Assembly (NCBI RefSeq): GCF_014926385.1
Contig: NZ_CP053291.1
Coordinates: forward strand, 1 to 64,000
Reading direction: 5' to 3'
Source of the DNA: Trueperella pecoris
Lineage (GTDB): Bacteria; Actinomycetota; Actinomycetes; Actinomycetales; Actinomycetaceae
Length of the DNA stretch: 64,000 nucleotides
The stretch's first letter is position 1. Every line of letters starts with the position of its first letter. The notes below the pieces were generated by a model that was not told where the DNA came from, ran no database searches, and saw only the letters and a program-made list of their open reading frames with translations. This document shows, in pieces, positions 9,010 to 17,665 of the stretch. The position numbers and the translations under genes were made by a program.

Positions 9010-9687
9010 CTAGTGTGCGCGGCGCTGCAGGCGGCCAACCTGGATGAGCAACACGGCGCGCCCCTCCAAACGGATCCAGCCACGGGCGGTGAAGTCAGCC
9101 AGTGACTTGTTGACAGTCTCGCGCGACGCACCAACGAGGTGGGCGAGCTCTTCCTGGGTGAGGTCGTGTGCGACGTAGATGCCCTCGGGGGTGCGCTCGC
9201 CGAAGCGCTCGGCGAGGTCGAGGAGGGCCTTGGCGACGCGGCCGGGGACGTCGGAGAAGACGAGGTCGGCCATCTGGTCGTTGGTGTTGCGCAGGCGGGT
9301 GGCGAGTTCGCGAAGCATGCCCTTGGCCATCTTCGGATGCTCGTCGATGTAATTCATCATGTCCTTGTGGGACAGGTAGAGGAACTTCGAGGGGGCGATC
9401 GCGGTGACGGTAGAGGACCGGGCGCCGAGGTCGAAGAGCGTCAGCTCGCCGATGATTTCGCCGGGGCCGAGGATGGCGATGAGGTTTTCGCGGCCGTCGT
9501 CGGAGGTGTGGGAGAGCTTGACCTTGCCTTCGACGATGACGTAAAGGCGGTCTCCGGCGTCACCCTCATGGAAGAGGGACTCACCGCGCTTGAGGCTGGT
9601 CTCCGACATGAGGTCGAGGAGGGCGTCACGTTCGTCGTCACCGAGCTCCTTGAAAAGTTCAACGTTGGCAAGGATGTTGGATTCCAT
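9010..9687 (-). CDS. crp: Crp/Fnr-family cAMP-type regulator (GlxR-like)
   Basis: The 225-aa protein has a cyclic-nucleotide-binding beta-roll. The phosphate-binding cassette has the GEIIGELTLFDLGARSSTV form, in which GE and RS are retained for cAMP binding. A C-terminal HTH follows, with the recognition helix in HLVGASRETVNKSLADF. This is the standard layout of actinobacterial Crp/GlxR, a global carbon and growth regulator. It is divergent from nth with a 220-bp shared region, as in M. tuberculosis. Confidence 0.92.
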   Translation of the reverse strand: MESNILANVELFKELGDDERDALLDLMSETSLKRGESLFHEGDAGDRLYVIVEGKVKLSHTSDDGRENLIAILGPGEIIGELTLFDLGARSSTVTAIAPSKFLYLSHKDMMNYIDEHPKMAKGMLRELATRLRNTNDQMADLVFSDVPGRVAKALLDLAERFGERTPEGIYVAHDLTQEELAHLVGASRETVNKSLADFTARGWIRLEGRAVLLIQVGRLQRRAH

Positions 9688-9907
9688 CCGAATACCTTTC
9701 TACTAAGGGTTGCCGCGGCGGGTTGCGCCGGGTTTCGCGCTGGCCGAAGCCGTGTGGGGACAGGCCAAGCGGGGAGCCGGGCTTGTGTCCGAGGTCATAC
9801 GCTTTCTATCTTGCCATGCTACGAGCGTAAACGCACGGTCTTGGCCGTAGAATTTCGCGCTAATCTGGTGGTGAGCATACAGTACTGGTGTGGGGAGGGA
9901 CCAAAGG

Positions 9908-10549
9908 ATGACGACGATGACGCCGGGTTCGCCGGAGCAGGTGTCGCTGATCTTGTCTCACCTTGCGCAACTATACCCTGATGCGACGTGCGAGTTGAAT
10001 TACACCAACTCGTTTGAGCTGTTGGTGGCAACGGTATTGTCGGCGCAGACGACTGACGTGCGCGTCAACCAGGTGACGCCCGCGCTGTTTGCTCGTTTCC
10101 CTGACCCGGTTGTGCTTGCTGGTGCGTCTTTGGCTGAGTTGGAGGAGATCGTGCGCCCACTGGGTTTCTTCCGGGCGAAGGCGAAGTCGTTGTCCGGCCT
10201 GGCGCGGGCGCTGGTGGAGGTTCACGACGCCGTCGTGCCCGCTACCCTCAAAGAGCTAGTTGCGTTGCCCGGGGTCGGGCGTAAGACGGCGAATGTGGTT
10301 TTGGGTAATGCGTTTGGTGTGCCGGGCATTACGGTTGATACGCATGTCGGCCGGCTGACGCGGCGGTGGGGGTGGACGGAGCAGACCGACCCGGTCAAGG
10401 CCGAGCGCGAGCTCATGGGCGTGATGCCGGAGGAGAATTGGACGATTGACTGCCACCGGATCATCTACCATGGCCGGCGCGTGTGCCATTCCCGTTCCCC
10501 CGAGTGCGGGGCGTGTGTGCTGGCGGACGTGTGTCCGTCGGCGGGTTAG
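9908..10549 (+). CDS. nth: Endonuclease III (base-excision repair)
   Basis: The start at 9908 ([11 protein letters not shown]) follows gggaggga at 9893-9900. The 213-aa product has [21 protein letters not shown], the helix-hairpin-helix [14 protein letters not shown] with the catalytic Lys, [11 protein letters not shown] with the catalytic Asp, and a C-x6-C-x2-C-x5-C iron-sulfur ligand set at the C-terminus. It removes oxidised pyrimidines and nicks the resulting abasic site. Confidence 0.96.
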   Translation: MTTMTPGSPEQVSLILSHLAQLYPDATCELNYTNSFELLVATVLSAQTTDVRVNQVTPALFARFPDPVVLAGASLAELEEIVRPLGFFRAKAKSLSGLARALVEVHDAVVPATLKELVALPGVGRKTANVVLGNAFGVPGITVDTHVGRLTRRWGWTEQTDPVKAERELMGVMPEENWTIDCHRIIYHGRRVCHSRSPECGACVLADVCPSAG

Positions 10550-10580
10550 GAACGACGCCGCCTCGCCGGCGTCGTTCCTA
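10547..10580. terminator. Convergent hairpin shared by nth and the hydrolase
   Basis: A perfect 14-bp stem (10547-10560 with 10567-10580) and 6-nt loop lies exactly between two convergent genes. The stop codons of both genes lie inside the stem arms. There is no T-tract, so it may act as an RNA 3' end stabiliser or weak bidirectional terminator. Confidence 0.6.
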
Positions 10581-11492
10581 GATCGTGATGTCAGCGAGGA
10601 AGTCGAGCAGGAGGCGCGTGGTGACCTCGGGCTGCTCTTCGGCGACGAAGTGTCCGGCGCCGGGAACGCGAACCTTGCGGTAGGGGCCGGCGGCGAACTC
10701 GAGGTCCTTGTGCCAGGCGCGGTCGGGGAGGAGTGGGTCGGAGTCGCCGCGAATGGCGAGGACGGGAATGTGGATCGTGTTGGCCGATTCGCGCAGGTAG
10801 GCCCGGCCGGAGGGGCTTTGTTGGGCGCGCCAGGTCCAGCGGAGTTGGTCGAGGGAGACTTTGGCAGCCCCGGGCAACTCGAGCGCTTGGGTGTAGATGT
10901 CGGTTTGGCTGGAGGCGCCGTCGTTGCCGGGTGCCGACCACTCGGACAGGAGGGCGCTGATCGACTCGCCGCTGGCAAGGCCGTAGCGCGAATGCGGGGA
11001 AAGCATGGAGCGTAGCACGTAACGCCAGGTACGTAGCGTGACGTGAGTGCCGATGCGGTGCAGCGTGCGCGGGTGCGGGGAGGAGATGGTGACGAGCCCG
11101 GCGAAGAGGTCTTGTTCCATGGAGACGGCGCTCCAAGCGAGGGCCCCGCCGCGCCCATGGCCAACGACGACGGCCTTGCGCACCCCGAGCGCCCGCACGA
11201 CGGCGATGAGGTCGGAGGCGAGGGTCAGGCCGTCTTCGGCGCCGGGGGTCTTGTCGGAGCCGCCGATGCCGCGCTGGTCGATGGCCACCACGTGATAGCC
11301 GGCCTCGGTCAGTGGCGCGATTTGGTTGCGCCACGCCCACCAGTATTGGGGGAAGCCGTGCACGAGTAGGACGAGCGGCTTGTCGGGGGTGTGGGATCCG
11401 GCCACGGCGGCGTGGAATTGCGCGCCGTTGGCCTGGATCTTTTCGTGACGCCAGGGGCCGGGAAGCGTGACGCAGGTGGTGTCGGCTGGCAT
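10578..11492 (-). CDS. Alpha/beta hydrolase, epoxide-hydrolase-like (EphE position)
   Basis: The 304-aa protein has the alpha/beta-hydrolase fold. The oxyanion HGFP lies near residue 45, DQRGIGGSD follows strand 4, IRGDSDPL is the acid region and GAGHFVAEEQP the catalytic His. At the nucleophile elbow the sequence is VVGHGRGGA, where family members have GHDWGG or GHSxGG, so Asp/Ser is replaced by Gly. Either the enzyme is inactive or the fold has another role. Its start overlaps the upstream membrane-protein stop (TAATG). Context matches ephE of mycobacteria. Confidence 0.8.
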   Translation of the reverse strand: MPADTTCVTLPGPWRHEKIQANGAQFHAAVAGSHTPDKPLVLLVHGFPQYWWAWRNQIAPLTEAGYHVVAIDQRGIGGSDKTPGAEDGLTLASDLIAVVRALGVRKAVVVGHGRGGALAWSAVSMEQDLFAGLVTISSPHPRTLHRIGTHVTLRTWRYVLRSMLSPHSRYGLASGESISALLSEWSAPGNDGASSQTDIYTQALELPGAAKVSLDQLRWTWRAQQSPSGRAYLRESANTIHIPVLAIRGDSDPLLPDRAWHKDLEFAAGPYRKVRVPGAGHFVAEEQPEVTTRLLLDFLADITI

Positions 11493-12682
11493 TATGCCTC
11501 GCGGTCGCTCAGCAGGTACTGACGCTGGGTGAGGGTGGCGGCGCGAGCCTGGCCACGGCGTCGTGCACCGTGCGAAACCAGCCCGGTGAGCAGGAGGAAC
11601 GCGCCGAGGAGGGCGATGCGGCCGGTACCGAGGTCGTTGCCAAGGTGGTAGACGACGTTGCCGGTGAAGTCGTTGTAGCCGCCGATGAGGTCGCCGAGCT
11701 GCTCGACGACGTCCTTGGCCAGTCGCGGCAGGACAACCGCAGCGGTTCCCGCGAGGAAGACGATCCAGCCGATGACCTGCGCGCCCAGCGACGACGCGCG
11801 CGCGGCGAGCCAGATGACGGCGAGGACGAGGATGCCGCCCGCCAGTTCACCCAGCGGCATGAGCTGTGGGTTGCCGGTCACCCATGGGCTGGTGGGCAGG
11901 GCCGCGAGGCGTGCGCCGGCGTCGGATATGAGGTACCAGGCCACCGGGACGAGAAGGAGGGTGAGGAAGAAGGTGCCTACGTGCGCCCAGGCTCGGCCCT
12001 CGGGTTCGGCCGGGATTTCTTCGACGACGACGTCGCCCGGGTCCTCCGCCCAGCGCTCGCGGCGGGCTTCCGATTCGGCCGGGGAGGCGGCCATGAAGGG
12101 GCCGGTCTCGATGGGTTCGCTGGTGACAGTCTCGCCTGCTGCCGGGGCGGTGGTCGTCGCGGGCGTGGGGTAGGTAGCGGTGGCGGCGGTTGTCGCGGCG
12201 GCGCCCATGACTGAGGTGCGGGTGGGGCCGCGGCGCTCGCCGGTGTTGTGCTCGGCGTCCATACGCACGATGGTGGGCTCGGCGCCCGTTTCGCCGTCGG
12301 AGACGTAGCTGGCGAGCGTGGGATTGTCGGAGTGCTCGGCCGGGTCGCTGGCTGCGCGAGCGGCGCCGTGGGTGTCGGTGCCATGGGTGTCGGTGCCATG
12401 GGTGTCGGTGCCGGCGGGCGGGAAGGCGGCGTCGCTCGGTGCCGCGCCGGTGTCGTCGTCGGCTAGCGTGGCGGTTGCGCCGGGAGCTTCGGCGGGAGAG
12501 CCGGGTGCGGCGTCGTCGGGCTCAAGGCCGGTCTCGGCGGAGGGGGAGGCGTCGGAAAAACGGTCCCACGCGTCCTGGTTCTCGGGGCCGTTGTCGGTCT
12601 GGGGCAACGGTTCGAGGATCGAGTCCTCGTCCTCGAAGGGGCGGCGGGCGCCGGAGTTGTACGGATCGGTGGGCGTAGACAC
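11492..12682 (-). CDS. Membrane protein with long disordered N-terminus
   Basis: The 396-aa product has about 225 residues of acidic, Ala/Pro/Thr-rich sequence, including three perfect GTDTHG-type pentads (15-bp repeats near 12363-12412). About four membrane segments follow in the C-terminal half, with a GYNDFTGN loop. The position next to the EphE-like gene and before the ssd/tad operon corresponds to the conserved membrane protein Rv3669 from memory. Function is unknown. It is translationally coupled to the hydrolase. Confidence 0.75.
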   Translation of the reverse strand: MSTPTDPYNSGARRPFEDEDSILEPLPQTDNGPENQDAWDRFSDASPSAETGLEPDDAAPGSPAEAPGATATLADDDTGAAPSDAAFPPAGTDTHGTDTHGTDTHGAARAASDPAEHSDNPTLASYVSDGETGAEPTIVRMDAEHNTGERRGPTRTSVMGAAATTAATATYPTPATTTAPAAGETVTSEPIETGPFMAASPAESEARRERWAEDPGDVVVEEIPAEPEGRAWAHVGTFFLTLLLVPVAWYLISDAGARLAALPTSPWVTGNPQLMPLGELAGGILVLAVIWLAARASSLGAQVIGWIVFLAGTAAVVLPRLAKDVVEQLGDLIGGYNDFTGNVVYHLGNDLGTGRIALLGAFLLLTGLVSHGARRRGQARAATLTQRQYLLSDREA

Positions 12683-12835
12683 GGTGATCTCCTATCGACA
12701 GTTCTGGCCCCAGCGTAACGACAAATGGCGTCATTTAGCCGGAACTTTCCGGCGTGCCGGTGTGGATAACGCCATTTTCTCCACAGATAGGGCGGTTGCC
12801 GGGCCCGCGCGCAGCCCAATTGGCAGACTCGGCGC

Positions 12836-13807
12836 ATGGAAACACACATGTACTCCGTGGTCTACACGGGCGCTGACCGCGTGGTCGGCGACGAACTCGA
12901 ACGGCTGGCCGAGCTGGTCGGCGTGGACTTCACCCGCGCCCGCGCCGCCGGGGTGCTCATGTTTGACGACGCCGACGAGGCCGGCGTCGTCCACGGCCAC
13001 TATCACGAGATGTTCAGCCCGTATTTCCCGCGGGGGCGGGTGCGGGTCAACCCACAGGAAGAATCGGCGGACATCCTCGAGCTCATGGCCGCGGTGGGTA
13101 TGACGGTTCGCGGAAAGGTGCTTGGCGTGATCGGCGCCCACGGCGGCGCCGGCACCTCCACGCTAGCGGCGTGGATTGCCCGCATTCTCGCGGAAGAGGA
13201 AGAGTGCGCGCTGGTGGACGTCAATCCTGCCTCCGCCGGCATCGATCACCTCCTCGCCATCGACGCCGAACCGGGCCAACGCTGGGCCGACCTCACGGGT
13301 AGTGGCGCCATCCTCGCCGGGCGCCTGGCCGGCGTACTTCCGCAGTGGCACGGGGTCAAAGTCGTCTCCGCCGACGACCGCGGGGGCGTCCCGGGAGCGC
13401 ACGAGGGCATCGCCGTCGTTGGGGCGCTGGCCCAGGTTCACGCGTGGACCGTGCTAGACCTGCCCGCCAGTGCCAGCCTCGCCTCCTCGCCCGACCGCGG
13501 CCTCATCGACTGGTGCGACGCGTTGGTGCTGGTCACAAGGCCAGACGCCGTCTCGCTCGCCCACGCCGCAGCCCGCCGGGTGGTGCTCGGAAAGGCGCCG
13601 ATAGTGGTGGCGATGACGGTTGGCTCCAAGTCCGAGGCCGCACACATCGCCGAAGCGATCGGGGCCACACAGGTGCTCCCCATGCGCGCCGTGAGAAACC
13701 CGCGTGGCGACGTCGACCACGGGGTGGCGCCCGGAGATCGCAAGAAATCCGGGGTGGATCGGGATGTGCGCGTCGTCGTCGAACGCGTGCGGGAGGCACT
13801 CTCATGA
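12836..13807 (+). CDS. Ssd/CpaE-like ATPase of the Tad pilus operon
   Basis: The 323-aa protein has an N-terminal receiver-like region followed by a MinD/ParA-type ATPase. The deviant Walker A is GAHGGAGTST (about residues 100-110), ALVDVNP is the strand 2 motif and VLDLPASASL is Walker B. In actinobacteria this Septum-site-determining-like protein heads the tad locus and is thought to position the pilus machine. Its stop overlaps the tadA start (ATGA). ATG at 12848 is an alternative start. Confidence 0.85.
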   Translation: METHMYSVVYTGADRVVGDELERLAELVGVDFTRARAAGVLMFDDADEAGVVHGHYHEMFSPYFPRGRVRVNPQEESADILELMAAVGMTVRGKVLGVIGAHGGAGTSTLAAWIARILAEEEECALVDVNPASAGIDHLLAIDAEPGQRWADLTGSGAILAGRLAGVLPQWHGVKVVSADDRGGVPGAHEGIAVVGALAQVHAWTVLDLPASASLASSPDRGLIDWCDALVLVTRPDAVSLAHAAARRVVLGKAPIVVAMTVGSKSEAAHIAEAIGATQVLPMRAVRNPRGDVDHGVAPGDRKKSGVDRDVRVVVERVREALS

Positions 13808-15042
13808 CGCTCACCGCCCAGCAGCTGGCGGGAATACGGCGCCGGCTCGCCGCCGGGGAAAACCTGCGCGGGGCGCTCGCGGCTGTTCCCGGGGCGATCT
13901 TCACCTCCGACGTGGCGGCGGTGGACATGCAGGTGCGGCGCGAAATAGTCGGCGCCGGGCCCGTGTTGGCGCCGCTGTTGGAGGACGCGGACGTCACCGA
14001 CGTCGTTGTGAATGGGACGGCCGTGTGGGTGGATCGCGGGCGCGGGATGGAGCCCGTCGGGGAGGGGCTCGAGAGTGAGGAGGCCGCGCGTGCGCTGGCG
14101 GTGCGGTTGGCGGCGTCGTGCGGGCAGCGGCTGGACGACGCGAGCCCGATCGTAGACGGCACCTTTCCGTCGGGGGTGCGGCTGCACGCGGTGATCCCAC
14201 CGCTGTCGGCCGAGGGGACGCTCATTTCGCTACGCACGCATCGCGCCCGCGTGTTCACGCTCGATGAGCTGCAGGCGGGAGGGGCTGTGGTAGACGTGAT
14301 TGGGCGGGTCGTGCGCGAGCTCGTGGCGCAGCGAGCGAACGTGCTGGTCTCGGGGGCAACGGGCGCCGGGAAAACCACATTTCTCAACGCGATGCTCTCC
14401 CTCATCGGGCCGGAGCAACGGATTTTGATTATCGAGGAGTCGGCGGAGCTGAGGCCTGCCCACCCGCACGTCGTGCACCTGCAGGTGCGCAAGGCCAACG
14501 TGCAGGGCGCAGGCGAAGTCACCATGAGCGACCTCGTGCGCGCCGCCATGCGCATGCGCCCGGACCGCATCGTGCTCGGCGAATGCCGAGGGGCCGAGGT
14601 GCGCGACGTCCTCGGTGCCCTCAACACTGGCCACGAGGGCGGGTGGGCCACCATTCACGCCAACTCGACTGCCGACATTCCCGCCCGGCTCGTCGCCCTC
14701 GGCGCCCTTGCTGGGATGAGCGAGGCGACCGTGGCCGCGCAGGCCGCGGCCGGCCTTGACGCCGCCATCCACGTGCGGCGCGAAGGCGGGCACCGATTCG
14801 TTTCCGAGATTTCCGTATTTGAACGGCGGGGTGGGGAACTGTTTGCGCCCGTTGCCATGCGGGTGAGAGGGGCTGTTGGTGCGGGTCGCGCTGGGTGTGA
14901 AGGGCCTGCCGGAAGTGGCGGCCCTCATAGCGGGGAAGTCGCCCTCGGTGCCGGTTGGCCGGCCCTAGCCGAGCGCCTCGGCCTGCCCGTCGAGCCTGGC
15001 CCGGATGGGTGGGGTGGCTCGGCTGGGCGGGGCGCGCAATGA
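13804..15042 (+). CDS. tadA: TadA/CpaF secretion ATPase
   Basis: The ATG at 13804 overlaps the previous stop and gives 412 aa. Walker A is SGATGAGKTTF, the Asp box lies around IIEESAEL, Walker B is RIVLGECRGAEV and the His box is GGWATIHANS. These are the motifs of the T2SS/T4SS hexameric ATPase that powers Flp pilus assembly. A Gly-rich tail of about 60 residues follows the conserved domain. The next gene starts inside its stop codon (ATGA). Confidence 0.93.
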   Translation: MTLTAQQLAGIRRRLAAGENLRGALAAVPGAIFTSDVAAVDMQVRREIVGAGPVLAPLLEDADVTDVVVNGTAVWVDRGRGMEPVGEGLESEEAARALAVRLAASCGQRLDDASPIVDGTFPSGVRLHAVIPPLSAEGTLISLRTHRARVFTLDELQAGGAVVDVIGRVVRELVAQRANVLVSGATGAGKTTFLNAMLSLIGPEQRILIIEESAELRPAHPHVVHLQVRKANVQGAGEVTMSDLVRAAMRMRPDRIVLGECRGAEVRDVLGALNTGHEGGWATIHANSTADIPARLVALGALAGMSEATVAAQAAAGLDAAIHVRREGGHRFVSEISVFERRGGELFAPVAMRVRGAVGAGRAGCEGPAGSGGPHSGEVALGAGWPALAERLGLPVEPGPDGWGGSAGRGAQ

Positions 15043-15701
15043 TCTGGCTACTCGTGATCGCGGCGATCGGCTACCTCACCGTGCCACGACGCAACGTCAC
15101 CAGACGGCGTCGTCAAAGAAAACGCCGACCGCGGCGCGAACGCCGCACGGTCGACATGGGTGCGATCGTGACAGAGGTTGCCACGCGTCTGCGGTCGGGA
15201 TCGAGCCCGGAGCGCGCGTGGGAACAGACCCTTGCGAACGCCGGTCTGGACGTCAGCCAGCCGGTGCTTGACGAATCGGGCGTGCCCTTTACGCTCCGAC
15301 GGATCGAACGTATGGGCTGGTTAGAGAGGCGTCGGGCGGGTGTGGATGAGGTCGTGGTTCATACGATTCCGGCCACCGTCGCCGTGTGCGTGATGAGCTA
15401 CCGGACCGGTGCGCCGATGGCGGAAGTGCTCGAGGCGTGTGCCGCCGGCATCACAGAATCCGGTGAGGCGGCTAGTGCGCGCGAGGTCGCGCTGGCGGGG
15501 CCGCGCTCGTCGGCGAGGATGCTTGCTGGCCTGCCTGCGATCGGCCTCCTGCTGGGGATTGGCCTCGGCGCCGATCCCATCGGTTTCCTCTTGACCACCA
15601 CGCCGGGGCGGATAGCCCTGGCAGCGGGCCTCGCCTTCGAGACTGCGGGCATGGTGTGGACGAGCCAGATGGTTGCGCGGGCCCGCGTGGAGGAGGAATG
15701 A
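15039..15701 (+). CDS. tadB: TadB-like inner-membrane platform protein
   Basis: The 220-aa product starts MIWLLVIAAIGYLTV with one membrane segment, then a very basic Arg/Lys stretch. A T2SSF-type domain follows (MGAIVTEVATRLRSGSSPERAWEQ), and two C-terminal membrane segments close it. It is short against classical TadB, as usual in actinobacteria. It is coupled to tadA by a four-base overlap. Identity rests on the T2SSF signature and on gene order. Confidence 0.85.
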   Translation: MIWLLVIAAIGYLTVPRRNVTRRRRQRKRRPRRERRTVDMGAIVTEVATRLRSGSSPERAWEQTLANAGLDVSQPVLDESGVPFTLRRIERMGWLERRRAGVDEVVVHTIPATVAVCVMSYRTGAPMAEVLEACAAGITESGEAASAREVALAGPRSSARMLAGLPAIGLLLGIGLGADPIGFLLTTTPGRIALAAGLAFETAGMVWTSQMVARARVEEE

Positions 15702-15708
15702 AGGAAGC

Positions 15709-16323
15709 ATGACGACGGTGGCGATCATTCTTGCGGCCGTGCTGGCATGGGTGTGGCTGACACCGCGCCCGGTGGGTGGGCCGGGCGGCCGCGGGGTCGG
15801 TGGCGGTTCGGTTACTCGGGCTCGCGGGGTTTTGCTTCGGCGCTGGCAGGCCATCGGGCGACTGCGGGGAACGTCGAGGACCGGGACCCGAACCCTGGAC
15901 AATGCCGTCGTGCTTGATTTGGCGGCAGCAGCGTTGGGGTCGGGTATGTCGATTCCTGGCATGCTCAAGGCGTTGGATGTGGCAACCGGAGGTGCGGCTC
16001 CGCGCTACGGCTCCGGTGGAGAACGGACGCGCGCCGCGAACATGCTCCTCATGGGAGCGCGATGGGACGAGGCGTGGGAGGGCCTGGGCCAGGAGCGGTT
16101 GCGTGAGGCCTTGCGAGCCGCATGGACGGATGGGGCTGCGCCCGTGCCACTCATTGAGCGCAGTGCACAGTCACTCAGGCTTCGGCGCCAGCGCAACGCG
16201 AAGGAGGCGGCGGCCAAGCTTGGTGCACGATTGGTGATGCCGCTTGGACTGTGCTTCTTACCGGCATTTATCCTCGTCGGGATCGTGCCGGTGGTGGCTG
16301 GCGCGGCCGGGAGCCTGTTTTAG
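15709..16323 (+). CDS. tadC: TadC-like inner-membrane platform protein
   Basis: The 204-aa product begins MTTVAIILAAVLAW with an aaggaag site just upstream. It contains LDLAAAALGSGMSIPGMLKAL, the GxS turn of T2SSF domains, and ends with two hydrophobic helices (LGLCFLPAFILVGIVPVVAG). It pairs with TadB to form the platform that TadA drives. Confidence 0.85.
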   Translation: MTTVAIILAAVLAWVWLTPRPVGGPGGRGVGGGSVTRARGVLLRRWQAIGRLRGTSRTGTRTLDNAVVLDLAAAALGSGMSIPGMLKALDVATGGAAPRYGSGGERTRAANMLLMGARWDEAWEGLGQERLREALRAAWTDGAAPVPLIERSAQSLRLRRQRNAKEAAAKLGARLVMPLGLCFLPAFILVGIVPVVAGAAGSLF

Positions 16324-16829
16324 TACCTACAGGTCTTTGATGGGACCGCGCTGCCGGATCCGGTCTTGTGGCGCGGGCGCCATCGGGTCCGCGCCGCAGG
16401 GCTCGTGCTGCCGGGCTCGTGCTGCCGGGCTCGTGCTGCCGGGCTCGTGCCAAATCCTGTGAATATTTGGTTTTTGGTGAACGCACTTGGCGTTTTGGGG
16501 CGAAAAGTCACAGCATTTGGCGGGGGTGGCGAGTACCCGGCTGATGCTGTGAGGGGAAAAGAGCCCGTAAGCCTGGCTGGCGTCCTTTTTGCTGGATTTG
16601 GGGACGGTCTTATTTGTTTGGGTGATAACTCCCGTAGCTCAGTTCAGGTTTGGTTCTAGTAATTCTGTCCACATGCCTCTCGCCGGGAGTTGCGTCCACT
16701 TTTGACAATTATCGGCGTCGTGCTGTGACGCGAATTTCGCAAACTAGCGGTGTCACACAGGGTGACGGGTCCCGCAAAGGGCGGGGCCAAGAAAAACCCC
16801 GCGGGGTTGTGAAGAGAAAGTAGGACAAC
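16324..16829. other. Long spacer before the Tad pilin, with 14-bp tandem repeat
   Basis: No gene is seen in these 506 bp. A tandem repeat of gggctcgtgctgcc (three full copies plus a part) occupies 16399-16450. A TTGACA hexamer at 16702-16707 could be the -35 element of a separate pilin promoter, but no convincing -10 follows at 17 bp. A short GC-rich dyad (gcgggg/ccccgc) lies near 16781-16802, just ahead of the pilin ribosome site. Confidence 0.5.
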
Positions 16830-17015
16830 ATGATCAAGCGCGTACTCACCAAGGCGCTCACTCCGAAGGTTGAGTCGGGAATGGTGTCGGCAGAATATGC
16901 CGTCGGCACGGTCGCGACCACGAGCCTTGCAGGCATTCTTGTATGGCTCGTCCAGCAGGAATGGTTCCGGGATGCCATCGTCGGCATCTTCAAGCTGATC
17001 TTCAGCTTCAACTGA
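16830..17015 (+). CDS. DUF4244 / Flp-like pilin
   Basis: The 61-aa peptide has a basic leader (MIKRVLTKALTPKVES), then GMVSAEYAVGTVATTSLAGILVWLV. A Gly-Met cleavage-like junction, Glu at +5 of the mature form and a hydrophobic helix are the hallmarks of type IVb pilins. It is probably the major Tad pilin. It is separated from tadC by 506 bp and followed at once by a strong hairpin, which would allow higher expression than its neighbours. Confidence 0.85.
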   Translation: MIKRVLTKALTPKVESGMVSAEYAVGTVATTSLAGILVWLVQQEWFRDAIVGIFKLIFSFN

Positions 17016-17021
17016 TCGAGC

Positions 17022-17058
17022 GTTGGGGGTGGCGGGCAAGCGACCCGCCACCCCCAAC
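17022..17058 (+). terminator. Hairpin directly after the Tad pilin gene
   Basis: A perfect 15-bp GC-rich stem (17022-17036 with 17044-17058) has a 7-nt loop and begins six bases after the pilin stop. No T-tract follows, so partial termination or protection of the pilin message is more likely than full termination. Confidence 0.65.
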
Positions 17059-17071
17059 TCGGGGAGAGGTG

Positions 17072-17587
17072 ATGTCAGTGATACGGCGGAATCTTAAGCA
17101 GATCGCGGTTGGGGGTGTGGGAGTGATGTGTGGGGTGATGCGGCACGCGTCGTTGCGAAAGCCGGTCCGGGAGTCTTTTATCAGCTTCCGGCCGGCGATA
17201 TCGGCCAAGCCGGCGATATTGGCCAAGCCGGCGATATTGGCCAAGCCAGCATCGACCGAGGCGGGCATGGTCACCAGTGAATTCGCCATTGTCTTGCCGA
17301 TATTCCTGTTCTTTGGGTTTGTACTTGCCTCGGCGATCGTCTCCGGTTGGCAGGTCATGCATGTTTCTACCGAGGCCAAGGAGATTGCTCGCGAGTTCTC
17401 GATTGACGGACAAACCACATTGGCGGCTCGTGCCAAAAGCACCGGCGCGGACGTTGATGTCTCCGTTGAGGGGAACATCGTCAGCGTCACTGTCCACAGG
17501 GCGGGCGGTGGTGTCTATGACTGGCTGGGCATTGAATTCGTTGGCACCCACGAAATGGTGGTGGAGCCAGGTGTGCGCCGCGGATGA
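17072..17587 (+). CDS. TadE-like pseudopilin
   Basis: The start at 17072 follows ggggagagg and gives 171 aa. A basic N-terminus contains an 18-bp tandem repeat (coding AKPAIL-type units, 17195-17252). The TadE core GMVTSEFAIVLPIFLFF follows, with the cleavage-site Gly and Glu+5, then an extracellular domain of about 80 residues. It is a minor pseudopilin of the Tad system. The repeat may vary in length between strains. Confidence 0.8.
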   Translation: MSVIRRNLKQIAVGGVGVMCGVMRHASLRKPVRESFISFRPAISAKPAILAKPAILAKPASTEAGMVTSEFAIVLPIFLFFGFVLASAIVSGWQVMHVSTEAKEIAREFSIDGQTTLAARAKSTGADVDVSVEGNIVSVTVHRAGGGVYDWLGIEFVGTHEMVVEPGVRRG

Positions 17588-17665
17588 GAGCGGTGGCCCC
17601 TTGGGTGAGAGGTCGGGACCCACGGGCAGGAGATGCGGTGAGTTCTAAAGAAAGGAGGAAAGGCG

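Noticed and set aside
12761-12769. Single DnaA-box-like tgtggataa upstream of ssd (also in topA at 24742 and in the pilin gene at 57309)
   Set aside because: A single 9-mer is expected by chance in a window this size, and two of these simply encode Val-Asp-Lys. They have no accompanying repeats.
13533-14654. Long open frame opposite tadA (and similar ones opposite topA at 22850-24058 and 24500-25570)
   Set aside because: These mirror the third-position GC bias of well-supported genes on the plus strand and have no recognisable domains or ribosome sites.
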